DNA of 24,501 nt from contig JAATGD010000296.1 of NCBI GenBank assembly GCA_015654965.1, forward strand, positions 1 to 24,501. The letters run 5' to 3'. The position numbers were made by a program, and so were the translations under genes. Position 1 is the first letter of the stretch. Each line of letters starts with the position of its first letter. The DNA comes from Hyphomicrobiales bacterium. GTDB taxonomy: Bacteria > Pseudomonadota > Alphaproteobacteria > Rhizobiales > Rhizobiaceae. Below are positions 15,070-22,965 of the stretch, piece by piece. The notes beneath the pieces were generated by a model. That model had not been told where the DNA came from, ran no database searches, and was given only the letters and a program-made list of their open reading frames with translations.

Positions 15070-15639
15070 ATGCGCGTGAGCCGCGAACAAATGGCCGAAA
15101 ACCGCTTGCGGATTCTCGATGAGGCTGCCCGACTGTTCCAGTCGAAGGGGTTCGGTAGCGTCACTGTCGCGGAGGTGATGAGTGCCGCCGGAATGACCCA
15201 TGGTGGCTTCTACGGCCACTTCGCATCCAAGGAAGACCTGATCGCGCAGACGCTCATTCATCGTCTGGCGAAGGCGTCAGCCATTGATGACGCGAACACT
15301 TTCTGCACAATGTACCTCTCGCGCGAACATCGTGACGATATTGCCCAGGGCTGCCCCATATCGGCACTCGCCGCAGAGACACCACGCCAGACGCCCGCGG
15401 CAAATCAGGCCATGTCCGATGGCATCCGCGCCCAGATCACTCAATTGGCGCAAACAATGGATGACACCGATGACGGTTCAACCCGACGCAATGCGATCGG
15501 CTGATGGTCTGCGATGGTCGGCGCACTCATTCTGGCCAGAGCGACCCAGGGCCCCACTCTGGCCGAAGAAATTCTGACCGAAACGCACAACTGGATCGCC
15601 CATCAAGGTCATTCATCCAAGGAAAGACTTAGCGCATGA
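15070..15639 (+). pseudogene. TetR/AcrR-family regulator interrupted by an in-frame TGA
   Basis: The frame encodes a TetR regulator: MRVSREQMAENRLRIL, helix-turn-helix VAEVMSAAGMTHGGFYGHFASKEDLI, then the ligand domain with YLSREHRDDIAQGCPISAL. A TGA at 15502-15504 stops it after 144 codons, but the same frame continues without a shift as WSAMVGALILARATQG...EEILTETHNW to a second TGA at 15637-15639. The continuation matches the C-terminus of the other TetR here (LVGALVLARAVEDRGLSDEIL). So this is a single nonsense change rather than a frameshift, or a sequencing error. The truncated form keeps the DNA-binding domain but loses the last dimerisation helix. ATG 15070 is preferred over 15040, which lies inside the predicted -10 box. 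The original stop overlaps the metal ATPase start (ATGA, 15636-15639). Confidence 0.75.
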
Positions 15640-17924
15640 GCAATGACAACCGCCCAGTAGTCGTTCATCCCGCGCATCACGGTGATGCTGATGGTCAGGC
15701 GTCGGCACATTCCATCGGCCACGACCATCATCATTCACATGATCGTGGTTCCGCTCACACACATCATAGCCACGCAACACCCATAGCCGCTACCTCCGTT
15801 CCCGAAGGCACAATCTGGACCTGCCCGATGCACCCGGAAATCCGCCGCAATGGGCCGGGAAGCTGCCCCATCTGCGGCATGGCGCTTGAACCACTCGTGG
15901 CAAGCGCTGATACCGGCCCAAGCGCAGAACTGAAGGATATGACGCGCCGGTTCTGGATCGGCCTCGTGCTGGCGCTGCCGGTCTTTGTGCTGGAAATGGG
16001 CGCACATCTTATTCCGGCGCTGCATCACCTCATCCCGCCCCGTATATCGATCTGGGTGCAACTGGTGCTCGCAACACCCGTGGTGCTATGGGCCGGTTGG
16101 CCGTTCTTCGAGCGGGCATGGGCCTCGCTCACCAATCGCAGCCTCAACATGTTCACGCTGATCGCCATGGGAACCGGCGTTGCATGGACCTACAGCATTG
16201 TGGCGGCACTGGTCCCCAATATTTTTCCTTCAGCGTTCCGTGCGGCAGACGGCACAGTTGCCGTCTATTTCGAGGCGGCCGCGGTTATCACCGTGCTGGT
16301 ATTGCTCGGACAGATGCTGGAACTGCGCGCCCGCGAACAGACCTCCGGCGCGATCCGGGCGCTCCTCGATCTTGCGCCCAAGACCGCACGCCGCATCAGG
16401 ACTGATGGTGCGCAAGAGGATATCGCTGTTGATGCGGTGGTTCTCGGCGATCGTTTGCGTGTGCGTCCGGGTGAGACGGTGCCGGTCGACGGTCTGGTCG
16501 AGGATGGCCGTTCCTCACTTGATGAATCGATGATCACCGGCGAATCCATGCCGGTCACCCGCGCCACAGGCGACAGGGTTGTCGGCGGCACGCTGAACCA
16601 GACCGGGGCGCTCGTCATCCGCGCGGAAAAAGTTGGCCGCGATACCATGCTCGCCCGTATCGTGCAGATGGTGGCCGATGCCCAGCGCTCACGTGCGCCC
16701 ATCCAGCGCATGGCCGATCAGGTGGCGGGCTGGTTCGTACCCGTCGTTATCGCCATTGCGGCACTGGCCTTTGCCGCATGGGCGCTCTGGGGACCGGAGC
16801 CGCGTCTCGCCCATGGTCTGGTCGCCGCCGTCTCGGTGCTGATCATTGCCTGCCCCTGTACGCTTGGGCTTGCAACGCCGATGTCGATCATGGTTGGTGT
16901 CGGCAAGGGTGCCGGTCTTGGCGTGCTGATCAAAAATGCCGAAGCGCTGGAGCGGATGGAAAAGGTCGACACGCTCGTTATCGACAAGACTGGCACATTG
17001 ACGGAAGGCAAGCCTGCCGTCATCCGGATCGTCGCCGCCGACGGGTACTCCGAGAACGAGATCCTGCGGATCGCGGCAGGTGTCGAGGCCGCCTCCGAAC
17101 ATCCTTTGGCTCTTGCCATTGTCGCAGCGGCAGGCCAGCGCGGCATCACCATTCCACAGGTTACGAATTTCGACAGCCCCACCGGCAAGGGCGCGCTTGG
17201 CACCATCGAAGGCCGCCGCATCGCGCTTGGCAATGCTACGTTTCTGGCTGAAAACAGCATAGACGCGGCACCACTCTCGGCGCAAGCCGATGCGCTGCGC
17301 CATGACGGGGCGACCGCGATCTATATCGGTACGGATGGACAGGCGCTCGGCATCTTCGCCATAGCAGATCCGGTCAAGGCGACGACGCGTGCTGCGCTCG
17401 ATGCGCTTCACGCTGAAGGCATCCGCATTGTCATGCTGACCGGCGACAACCGCACCACGGCGGATGCTGTCGCGCGCACGCTTGGCATCGATGAGGTTGA
17501 GGCCGACGTCCTGCCGGACCAAAAGGCGTCCGTGGTGGAACGGCTGAAAGCAGACGGCAAGGTGGTCGCCATGGCAGGCGATGGCGTCAATGACGCACCG
17601 GCGCTTGCAGCCGCCGATGTCGGAATCGCCATGGGCTCGGGCACCGATGTCGCCATCGAAAGCGCAGGCGTGACGCTGCTCAAGGGCGATCTCACCGGCA
17701 TCGTCAAGGCGCGACGGCTGTCACAGGCGACCATGCGCAACATCCGCCAAAATCTGGTTTTCGCCTTCATCTATAACGCAGCCGGGATTCCGGTCGCAGC
17801 CGGACTGCTTTATCCGCTGACCGGCTGGCTTTTGTCGCCGATCATCGCGGCCGCCGCCATGGCGCTGTCTTCCGTCAGCGTCATCGGCAATGCGCTGAGG
17901 CTCCGGGCAAAACGGTTCGCATGA
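15636..17924 (+). CDS. copA: Copper-type P1B ATPase with His-rich N-terminus
   Basis: A 762-residue heavy-metal P-type ATPase that exports metal from the cytoplasm. Residues 11-46 contain 13 histidines. Residues 61-86 form a short metal-binding segment with CPMHPE and CPICGM instead of the usual HMA (GMxCxxC) domain. The membrane part has the CPC ion site (Cys406-Pro-Cys408). The phosphorylated Asp450 is in [15 protein letters not shown] and MLTGDN mark the nucleotide domain, and [10 protein letters not shown] the hinge. YNAAGIP and MALSSVSV in the last membrane helices match the Cu(I) subgroup (P1B-1), so copper or silver export is the best call. It is translationally coupled to the broken TetR gene upstream, which suggests TetR control once existed or still does. 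No terminator is evident downstream. Confidence 0.93.
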   Translation: MSNDNRPVVVHPAHHGDADGQASAHSIGHDHHHSHDRGSAHTHHSHATPIAATSVPEGTIWTCPMHPEIRRNGPGSCPICGMALEPLVASADTGPSAELKDMTRRFWIGLVLALPVFVLEMGAHLIPALHHLIPPRISIWVQLVLATPVVLWAGWPFFERAWASLTNRSLNMFTLIAMGTGVAWTYSIVAALVPNIFPSAFRAADGTVAVYFEAAAVITVLVLLGQMLELRAREQTSGAIRALLDLAPKTARRIRTDGAQEDIAVDAVVLGDRLRVRPGETVPVDGLVEDGRSSLDESMITGESMPVTRATGDRVVGGTLNQTGALVIRAEKVGRDTMLARIVQMVADAQRSRAPIQRMADQVAGWFVPVVIAIAALAFAAWALWGPEPRLAHGLVAAVSVLIIACPCTLGLATPMSIMVGVGKGAGLGVLIKNAEALERMEKVDTLVIDKTGTLTEGKPAVIRIVAADGYSENEILRIAAGVEAASEHPLALAIVAAAGQRGITIPQVTNFDSPTGKGALGTIEGRRIALGNATFLAENSIDAAPLSAQADALRHDGATAIYIGTDGQALGIFAIADPVKATTRAALDALHAEGIRIVMLTGDNRTTADAVARTLGIDEVEADVLPDQKASVVERLKADGKVVAMAGDGVNDAPALAAADVGIAMGSGTDVAIESAGVTLLKGDLTGIVKARRLSQATMRNIRQNLVFAFIYNAAGIPVAAGLLYPLTGWLLSPIIAAAAMALSSVSVIGNALRLRAKRFA

Positions 17925-17951
17925 GAACCGCTTTGCCTCAACAAAAAACCA

Positions 17952-18014
17952 CTATCCCAGAGCAACCACGATCTTGCCCTTTGCGCGCCCACTTTCGACA
18001 AGCGCCAATGCCTT
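17952..18014 (-). pseudogene. C-terminal remnant of a medium-chain (zinc/quinone-type) oxidoreductase
   Basis: Directly after the stop of the second TetR gene, the minus strand reads KALALVESGRAKGKIVVALG and a stop. This is the usual ending of medium-chain dehydrogenase/quinone oxidoreductases (pattern AL..V..GRA.GKIV). Nothing else of such a gene is present; upstream the frame runs through the TetR gene as nonsense. The simplest reading is a deletion that removed a TetR-linked oxidoreductase except its last 20 codons. Confidence 0.5.
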
Positions 18015-18015
18015 G

Positions 18016-18579
18016 TTACAGTACGCTGCGCGTTGCAGCCTCAAGGATTTCGTCGGACAGCCCCCGGTCCTCCACCGCACGTGCAAGAACCAGTGCGCCA
18101 ACAAGCGTTGCCAGCGTCGATATGGCCTTGTCCCGCCCTGCATCGGCATTATCGGCCTGCACCGTCTGCTCCAGCAGTGATACATATTGCTCGATGCCGT
18201 GCTGCATCACATGACGCACCTTCGGGCCATGGCGCGCGACATCAGGCCCAAGTGCCGCAAGCGCACAGCCATCGCTCATGGCATTGCGATGCTGGTCGGA
18301 CAAATAGTTACGCACAACCGTCTCAAAGGCTCGCTGTTTGTCATCGTGCACCACAGATGCGATCCGTTCCCGCGTCTGCTCAAGCGCCACCTCTGTCGCC
18401 TGCGCAATGAGATCGTCCTTGGATTTGAACTGTTTGTAGAAACCGCCATGGGTCAAACCGGCGGCCTGCATCAGCGTGCTGACGCCAACACCGTCAAACC
18501 CCTTTTCGCGAAATAGCTGGCTGGAGGTTTCGATGACGTTGCGGCGGTTTTCTTCAGCTTTTTCGCGACTGACTTTCAT
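18016..18579 (-). CDS. TetR/AcrR-family transcriptional regulator
   Basis: A 187-residue TetR regulator. The N-terminal KVSREKAEENRRNVIETSS leads to the helix-turn-helix STLMQAAGLTHGGFYKQFKSKDDLI (about residues 33-57, given here in part); the rest is the helical ligand/dimer domain with VRNYLSDQHR and LATLVGALVLARAV. It is a paralogue of the broken TetR at 15070 and belongs to the same subfamily. AGAGGA lies upstream of ATG 18579. Its promoter (TTGAGT, 18 bp, TATAAT) overlaps a near-match to a TetR-like palindrome, suggesting autoregulation. No intact target gene is adjacent; a remnant of an oxidoreductase follows it. Confidence 0.92.
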   Translation of the reverse strand: MKVSREKAEENRRNVIETSSQLFREKGFDGVGVSTLMQAAGLTHGGFYKQFKSKDDLIAQATEVALEQTRERIASVVHDDKQRAFETVVRNYLSDQHRNAMSDGCALAALGPDVARHGPKVRHVMQHGIEQYVSLLEQTVQADNADAGRDKAISTLATLVGALVLARAVEDRGLSDEILEAATRSVL

Positions 18580-18607
18580 GGCCCGTTCCTCTGATTTTTG
18601 ATGGCTT

Positions 18608-18637
18608 ATTATATATTATGAATAACATCTTACTCAA
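18608..18637 (-). promoter_or_regulatory. Promoter of the second TetR gene
   Basis: On the minus strand TTGAGT (18637-18632), 18-bp spacer, perfect TATAAT (18613-18608), 28 bp before the TetR ATG. The spacer contains GTTATTCATAATA, which matches 11 of 15 positions of the palindrome at 18819-18833. Confidence 0.6.
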
Positions 18638-18765
18638 GCCCCTTGCCGCAGGAAGCCGTTGAAACCGACGCAGGCGATGGTTTCAGCCATCAAAGAAACC
18701 ACACGCGAGGCTGACAAAGCAGGAACACCTTGGGCGTCACCGGCTTTCAGTCGTGCATTGGGCAT
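18634..18765 (-). CDS. Doubtful 43-codon small ORF upstream of TetR
   Basis: ATG 18765 has AGGA at 8-nt spacing and opens a 43-codon frame (MPNARLKAGDAQGVPAL..., ending FNGFLRQGA) that stops within the -35 box of the TetR promoter. No family is recognised. It lies in the 609-bp stretch 18580-19188, which otherwise holds the palindromes and no convincing gene; longer frames there have no recognisable domain. It could be a leader peptide, a gene remnant or chance. Confidence 0.15.
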   Translation of the reverse strand: MPNARLKAGDAQGVPALSASRVVSLMAETIACVGFNGFLRQGA

Positions 18766-18818
18766 AGCATCATTCCTGCCCTCAGCACGGGGTTATTGCG
18801 CCAATTTAGATTTGGATC

Positions 18819-18868
18819 GTTATCTATGATAACTGGAACATATTTTAAATATTGATTATGATCATAAT
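18819..18868. promoter_or_regulatory. Two perfect AT-rich palindromes, likely TetR-type operators
   Basis: GTTATC-TAT-GATAAC (18819-18833) and ATTATGATCATAAT (18855-18868) are perfect inverted repeats 21 bp apart. A further TATC-TT-GATA follows at 18872. They lie 240-290 bp upstream of the second TetR gene with no intact gene under them. The second motif recurs with one mismatch between the SDR gene and the broken TetR gene. Confidence 0.5.
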
Positions 18869-19149
18869 ATTTATCTTGATAGATTTGATGCTGATCAAAA
18901 TCTAACAAAAATTTTGCAGCGACCCGGCAAAACAGGCGGGGAAGCATGGCCATTTCCATACGAAACACGCAACACACCAAGCCCAAACAGCCTGACGCTC
19001 CGAAGTGGTGAAATTCAAAAGACCAAGCAACGCCGCGGCTCCGGCCTCGAGAGGACCGGCAATCCCGTAATGCCGTGCTCACCGTCAATGAATATTTTAC
19101 AATGAGACGGATTTTGCAGGTTCTGGGTAGACATCTGAATGATAGATGC

Positions 19150-19176
19150 GGCCTTCAGTCCTTCCGGCTGAAGGCC
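19150..19176 (-). terminator. Hairpin after the aldehyde dehydrogenase gene
   Basis: GGCCTTCAG and CTGAAGGCC form a perfect 9-bp stem with a 9-nt loop, 12 bp past the stop codon. There is no T-run behind it on the minus strand, so it is either a rho-assisted end or a 3' stabilising structure. Confidence 0.55.
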
Positions 19177-19188
19177 ACTTCAATGCGA

Positions 19189-20580
19189 TCAGAAATGCGC
19201 GTCGATATCGACCACACCGATCAGCTTGTGATTGACGAACTCTTTCAACCCGAGGCCAATCAGTTCACGACCATATCCTGAACGCTTGATACCGCCGAAC
19301 GGCAGGTCCGCCTCCACCTTGGTCGGGTGATTGATGAAGACCATGCCTGTCTCGATCTGCCGGGCGACTTCCGCACCATGGGCCGGGTTCGAGGTGAAGA
19401 CCGACCCGCCAAGACCGAAGGGAGAGTCGTTGGCGATGCGCACGGCATCCGCCTCGTCCTTGGCCCGAAACAGCATCGACACCGGACCGAAAAATTCCCA
19501 GTAACGGGCCGGATTATCGTCGGCAAGATCGGTGAGAATGGTTGGCTGCACGAAAGCACCCTGGTTGGGTACGGCAGGACCGACTTCCTCGGCTTTTGCA
19601 CCGAGTTTGACGGCTTCGCGGATTTTCTCCTTCACTTCGTCGGCAGCGCCCTGCGAGGAGAGCGGTGCCAGCGTCGTCTTTGGATCAAAAGGATCACCCG
19701 CGACCAGACCGGCAACGCCCTTGCGGTATTTTTCAAGGTAAGCGTCATAGACCTCATCGACAACGATCATGCGCTTGGACGACACGCAAACCTGACCGCC
19801 GTTCCAGTGCCGCCCGAAAACGCCCCAGTTGACGGTCTTGTCAAGATCGGCGTCCGCAAGCACCACAAAGGCATCGGCACCGCCAAGCTCCAGCGTGGAT
19901 TTCTTCAACGCCTTGCCGGCCTGTGCCGCCACGACCGAACCCGCGCCTTCGGAACCTGTCAGCGCCACGCCATGCACGCGGTCATCGTTGAGGATCAACT
20001 CGATCTGCGAGCGAGTGGCGTAAAGATTACGGAAAGCGCCATCGGGAAGACCGGCCTCGCGCATCAGCCTCTCAAAGGCGGCAGCGCTCTGCGGCACATT
20101 GGAGGCATGTTTGAGAAGCACCGTATTGCCAGCCGAAAGTTGCGGCGCAATGATGCGGGCGATCTGGTAGTAGGGGAAATTCCACGGCTCGATGGCGAGC
20201 AGAACACCAAGCGGTTCATGGACGATGATGTTCTCGCCCTCGGCAGGGTCGAGAACGGGGAGCTTTTCAGGCTTGAGCAGTTCCCCGGCATGGCGAACGT
20301 AATATTCAAAGATTTTTGCTGAAAGCTCGACCTCGGCCTTTGCTTCGGCAAGCAGTTTACCCATCTCAAGCGTCAACAGTTTCGCATAGGCATCGCTATT
20401 GGCGCGCAGCAGATCGGCAGCCTTCTGGAGAATGTGGCCACGCTCAGAAAAGGACGCCCGCCGCCACGAAAGGAAAGCCGTATGCGCCTTGGCGATTGCC
20501 TCGCGAACTTCGGCGTCAGTGGCGTCAGGGAATGTCTGGAGCGTTTCGCCCGTATAGGGATTGATGGTGGCGTAGGCCAT
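19189..20580 (-). CDS. Aldehyde dehydrogenase, succinate-semialdehyde dehydrogenase type (Sad/YneI-like)
   Basis: A 463-residue NAD(P)-dependent aldehyde dehydrogenase, cytoplasmic. Landmarks: INPYTGE at the N-terminus, PWNFPYYQ near residue 141, LLKHASNVP (the His in this position is characteristic of the Sad/YneI subgroup; most relatives have KPS), the catalytic Glu in LELGGADAF near 241, the catalytic Cys in GGQVCVSSKR near 275, and FFGPV near 376. ATG 20580 with AGGAAGGA at 6-nt spacing is chosen over the in-frame ATG at 20610. Sad-type enzymes oxidise succinate semialdehyde to succinate; related short aldehydes are possible. It follows the second sugar importer on the same strand but after a 393-bp gap, so it is probably its own unit. 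Confidence 0.9.
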   Translation of the reverse strand: MAYATINPYTGETLQTFPDATDAEVREAIAKAHTAFLSWRRASFSERGHILQKAADLLRANSDAYAKLLTLEMGKLLAEAKAEVELSAKIFEYYVRHAGELLKPEKLPVLDPAEGENIIVHEPLGVLLAIEPWNFPYYQIARIIAPQLSAGNTVLLKHASNVPQSAAAFERLMREAGLPDGAFRNLYATRSQIELILNDDRVHGVALTGSEGAGSVVAAQAGKALKKSTLELGGADAFVVLADADLDKTVNWGVFGRHWNGGQVCVSSKRMIVVDEVYDAYLEKYRKGVAGLVAGDPFDPKTTLAPLSSQGAADEVKEKIREAVKLGAKAEEVGPAVPNQGAFVQPTILTDLADDNPARYWEFFGPVSMLFRAKDEADAVRIANDSPFGLGGSVFTSNPAHGAEVARQIETGMVFINHPTKVEADLPFGGIKRSGYGRELIGLGLKEFVNHKLIGVVDIDAHF

Positions 20581-20857
20581 GATGGTCCTTCCTGAGGTTA
20601 GCCCGGACATGCCGCCAATCCGCGACGGTTACGACACGAGAGAGCGAGGAGAACACACGTGGATTGGTGCGAACATCCGCCCGCATGTGCCTTAACAACG
20701 ATAGCCTGCGCAACCCGGCAAGCAAACCCATCCTGCGATCACATATTCAGGAGGGCTGAGGGCAGTACCGTTTCCCAAATCGGTACCGCTTTATGGAAAG
20801 CATGGACTTGCCCTGAATTTTTAGAGCGCTTTATCGTAGGTTCACGACAAGGGCCTG

Positions 20858-20883
20858 CAACCAACGATCCCTACGGTTGGTTG
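20858..20883. other. Stem-loop in the gap between ATPase and aldehyde dehydrogenase
   Basis: CAACCAAC and GTTGGTTG form a perfect 8-bp inverted repeat around a 10-nt loop, without a T-run on either strand. It lies in the 393-bp gap 20581-20973, which holds no gene that can be supported; an 83-codon plus-strand frame (20659-20910) resembles nothing known. The stem-loop could be an operator or an mRNA 3' structure. Confidence 0.35.
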
Positions 20884-20973
20884 AAGAGACAATTCCTAGA
20901 CTGGCAGTAATGAGATTTTGACGGAGGTAAACGACCAGTTCGCCCTTTTTCGGGGCTAATCTCAGTTTAAAGT

Positions 20974-21981
20974 TTACATTAAGATCGTCGAGCCGCTTTC
21001 ATCAAACCTGTGAACCCGACCGGCCTTTGGAACTATTCCGACTTGAGCGCCCACTTCAAGAGACGAGTTTCCGAGGACACGCACTGTAACGAGTCTCTCT
21101 TCCCCAAGGTCGATATAAATATTGGTATCCGCTCCCAGATATTCGACATGGATTAACCTGCCCTTCCATGCCGTGTCCCCATCCGAAAACTCGAAATCCT
21201 CTGGACGGATGCCGATCATGGAGGCGTCGAAGGCTGCAGCACGCGCGCCTTTCAGGAAGTTCATGCGCGGACTACCGATAAATCCTGCGACGAATGCGTT
21301 GCAAGGAGTCTCATAAAGCTCCTTTGGCGAGCCGACCTGCTGGATGCGACCATCATTCATGATAACAATGCGATCGGCCATGGTCATCGCCTCGATCTGA
21401 TCGTGGGTAACGTAGATCATCGTAGTGTTGGAGAGTTCGCGCTTGAGCTGAACAATCTCCATGCGCATCTGTACGCGCAAGGCAGCATCGAGATTTGACA
21501 GCGGCTCGTCGAAAAGAAACACTTTGGGGCTGCGCACAATGGTGCGACCAATGGCGACGCGCTGTCGCTGTCCTCCCGACAGGGCGCGTGGCAAACGCTG
21601 CAAATAATTCGTCAATTGCAATCTGCCAGCAACTTCTTCGACCTGTTTTTTAATCTCCTCCTTGAGCATCCCGCTGATCTTCAGCGCATAGGCCATATTG
21701 TCAAACACAGTCATCTGCGGATAAAGCGCATAGGACTGAAAAACCATCGCGACATCGCGCCTTGCAGGAGGAACATCCCGCATCTCGTCGCCATGAATCT
21801 TGATCGATCCGGAAGTTGTCTCTTCAAGGCCGGAGATACAGCGCAGCAAGGTCGACTTGCCACAGCCGGATGGCCCCACGAAGACGATGAATTCCCCTGA
21901 TTTTATGCTCAGGTCCACTTGCTTGAGGATCTCGATCGAACCGTAAGACTTGGCAAGCGCTGTAATTTCGACATCTGACAT
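20974..21981 (-). CDS. CUT1 sugar ABC transporter ATP-binding protein (second importer)
   Basis: A 335-residue ATPase of the MalK/UgpC group: Walker A GPSGCGKST near residue 37, signature LSGGQRQRVAIGRTI near 135, Walker B VFLFDEPLSNLDA near 155, VTHDQIEAMTMADR near 188, and a C-terminal TOBE domain (IGIRPEDFEF). It is about 30 residues shorter in the regulatory domain than the ATPase at 3977. ATG 21981 (MSDVEITALAKSYG) has AGGAG at 7 nt; the longer frame to 22029 would add residues coded by an intergenic repeat and is rejected. It is the last gene of the second importer, 132 bp after the permease, and may serve more than one importer. Confidence 0.94.
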   Translation of the reverse strand: MSDVEITALAKSYGSIEILKQVDLSIKSGEFIVFVGPSGCGKSTLLRCISGLEETTSGSIKIHGDEMRDVPPARRDVAMVFQSYALYPQMTVFDNMAYALKISGMLKEEIKKQVEEVAGRLQLTNYLQRLPRALSGGQRQRVAIGRTIVRSPKVFLFDEPLSNLDAALRVQMRMEIVQLKRELSNTTMIYVTHDQIEAMTMADRIVIMNDGRIQQVGSPKELYETPCNAFVAGFIGSPRMNFLKGARAAAFDASMIGIRPEDFEFSDGDTAWKGRLIHVEYLGADTNIYIDLGEERLVTVRVLGNSSLEVGAQVGIVPKAGRVHRFDESGSTILM

Positions 21982-21993
21982 GGTCGGCTCCTG

Positions 21994-22097
21994 GAGCATT
22001 TCCGCCAAAAGCTTGAAGCAAGTTGGCATAGAATAATTCTTGAAAACAAAAACTTAGAGCGTTTCCAGCAATTTTGATAAAATCAGAACCGCTCTAG
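21994..22097. repeat. Dispersed intergenic repeat-like element
   Basis: The gap between permease and ATPase holds GAGCATTTCC at one end and the pair TAGAGCG (22055-22061) / CGCTCTA (22090-22096) at the other, with smaller palindromes between (AGAAT-A-ATTCT at 22030-22040; ATTTT-GAT-AAAAT at 22071-22083). It looks like the AGAGCGTTTCCAGC-type repeat frequent between genes of Brucella and relatives; this is recalled, not searched. It may fold in the operon mRNA. Confidence 0.45.
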
Positions 22098-22113
22098 GAA
22101 GATATCTGAATGC

Positions 22114-22965
22114 TTATTTCACCGAGCCTGATGTCAGGCCCTCGATGAAACGGCGTTGAAGCAGAAGAAAGAGCGCAATTGGCAGCACCGCGCTGATAAT
22201 CGCGCCAGCATTGGTCAACGGCCAGTTGGTCGTATACTGGTTGCGGAAAGCATAGAGGCTGGTGGAAACAGGCTTCAGGTTTGGATCCTGGATCAGAGTT
22301 GCGGCCAGAATAAACTCGTTCCAGACATTCAGTCCTGTGATCAACGCGACTGTCATCAGAACCGGCTTTGCCGCCGGTGCCAGTACCGTCATCATCATCC
22401 GTATTTCGGACGCCCCATCCAGACGCGCAGCCTCATCGAGTTCGTGCGGGATACGGAGCAGAAAAGCGCGCAGCAGGAACACGGCAAAAGGCGAAAACTT
22501 CGCAACATAGACCAGCGCCAGCACAAAAATATTGTTCAACAGCCCATTTTGCGACAAAAACACGAACATCGGAATGATGTAGAGTTGCGGCGGAAAAGTC
22601 GAAAGCACCAGCAAGAACACGATAAAGGCGTCAGCCGCCAAAGATTTTTCGCGCGCCAGAATATAGGCGGCGGGAAAGGATATCAGCAGCACGCAGGGCA
22701 CGACCATGCCAACCAGCAAAAGCGAAATGACAAGCGTGCTGCCGAAACGACCGCTGTAAAAGGATTTGACGAAATTGGACCACTGCGGATCGAATGTCGG
22801 CAGAAAAGGGTTGGAGAAAATCTCCGGCGTCGTCTTCAGCGCATTAAACAGCAGGATCAGGAGCGGCCAGAGCGCGTAAAGACTTAAGATCAGCAGTGGA
22901 ATGTAGAGGAGACTGACCTGACCGAAACGTTTGAGATTCAAGAGAGAATGGGACTGGGTACTCAT
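22114..22965 (-). CDS. CUT1 sugar ABC transporter permease, MalG type (second importer)
   Basis: A 283-residue inner-membrane permease with about six hydrophobic segments, the first near residues 17-40. The EAA loop is ELDEAARLDGASEIRMMMTV, followed by LAPAAKPVL. ATG 22965 has GGAGG at 6-nt spacing and overlaps the stop of its partner permease as ATGA (22962-22965), so the two are coupled. The substrate is unknown. Confidence 0.95.
   Translation of the reverse strand: MSTQSHSLLNLKRFGQVSLLYIPLLILSLYALWPLLILLFNALKTTPEIFSNPFLPTFDPQWSNFVKSFYSGRFGSTLVISLLLVGMVVPCVLLISFPAAYILAREKSLAADAFIVFLLVLSTFPPQLYIIPMFVFLSQNGLLNNIFVLALVYVAKFSPFAVFLLRAFLLRIPHELDEAARLDGASEIRMMMTVLAPAAKPVLMTVALITGLNVWNEFILAATLIQDPNLKPVSTSLYAFRNQYTTNWPLTNAGAIISAVLPIALFLLLQRRFIEGLTSGSVK

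Noticed and set aside
15502..15560. TGA of the TetR gene read as selenocysteine
   Set aside because: The position has no redox role in TetR proteins, and no selenocysteine insertion hairpin is apparent just downstream.
15284..15577. Frameshift as the cause of the broken TetR gene
   Set aside because: The C-terminal TetR motifs continue in the same frame as the N-terminus after the TGA, so a nonsense change explains it without a shift.
16689..17522. 277-codon minus-strand frame inside the copper ATPase
   Set aside because: It is antisense to conserved P-type ATPase motifs and has no family features.
18747..19088. 113-codon minus-strand frame in the 609-bp gap
   Set aside because: It spans the palindromes and the AT-rich stretch, has no Shine-Dalgarno of note and resembles no family.
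20659..20910. 83-codon plus-strand frame between ATPase and aldehyde dehydrogenase
   Set aside because: It has no recognisable motif and spans a perfect stem-loop; it is probably chance.
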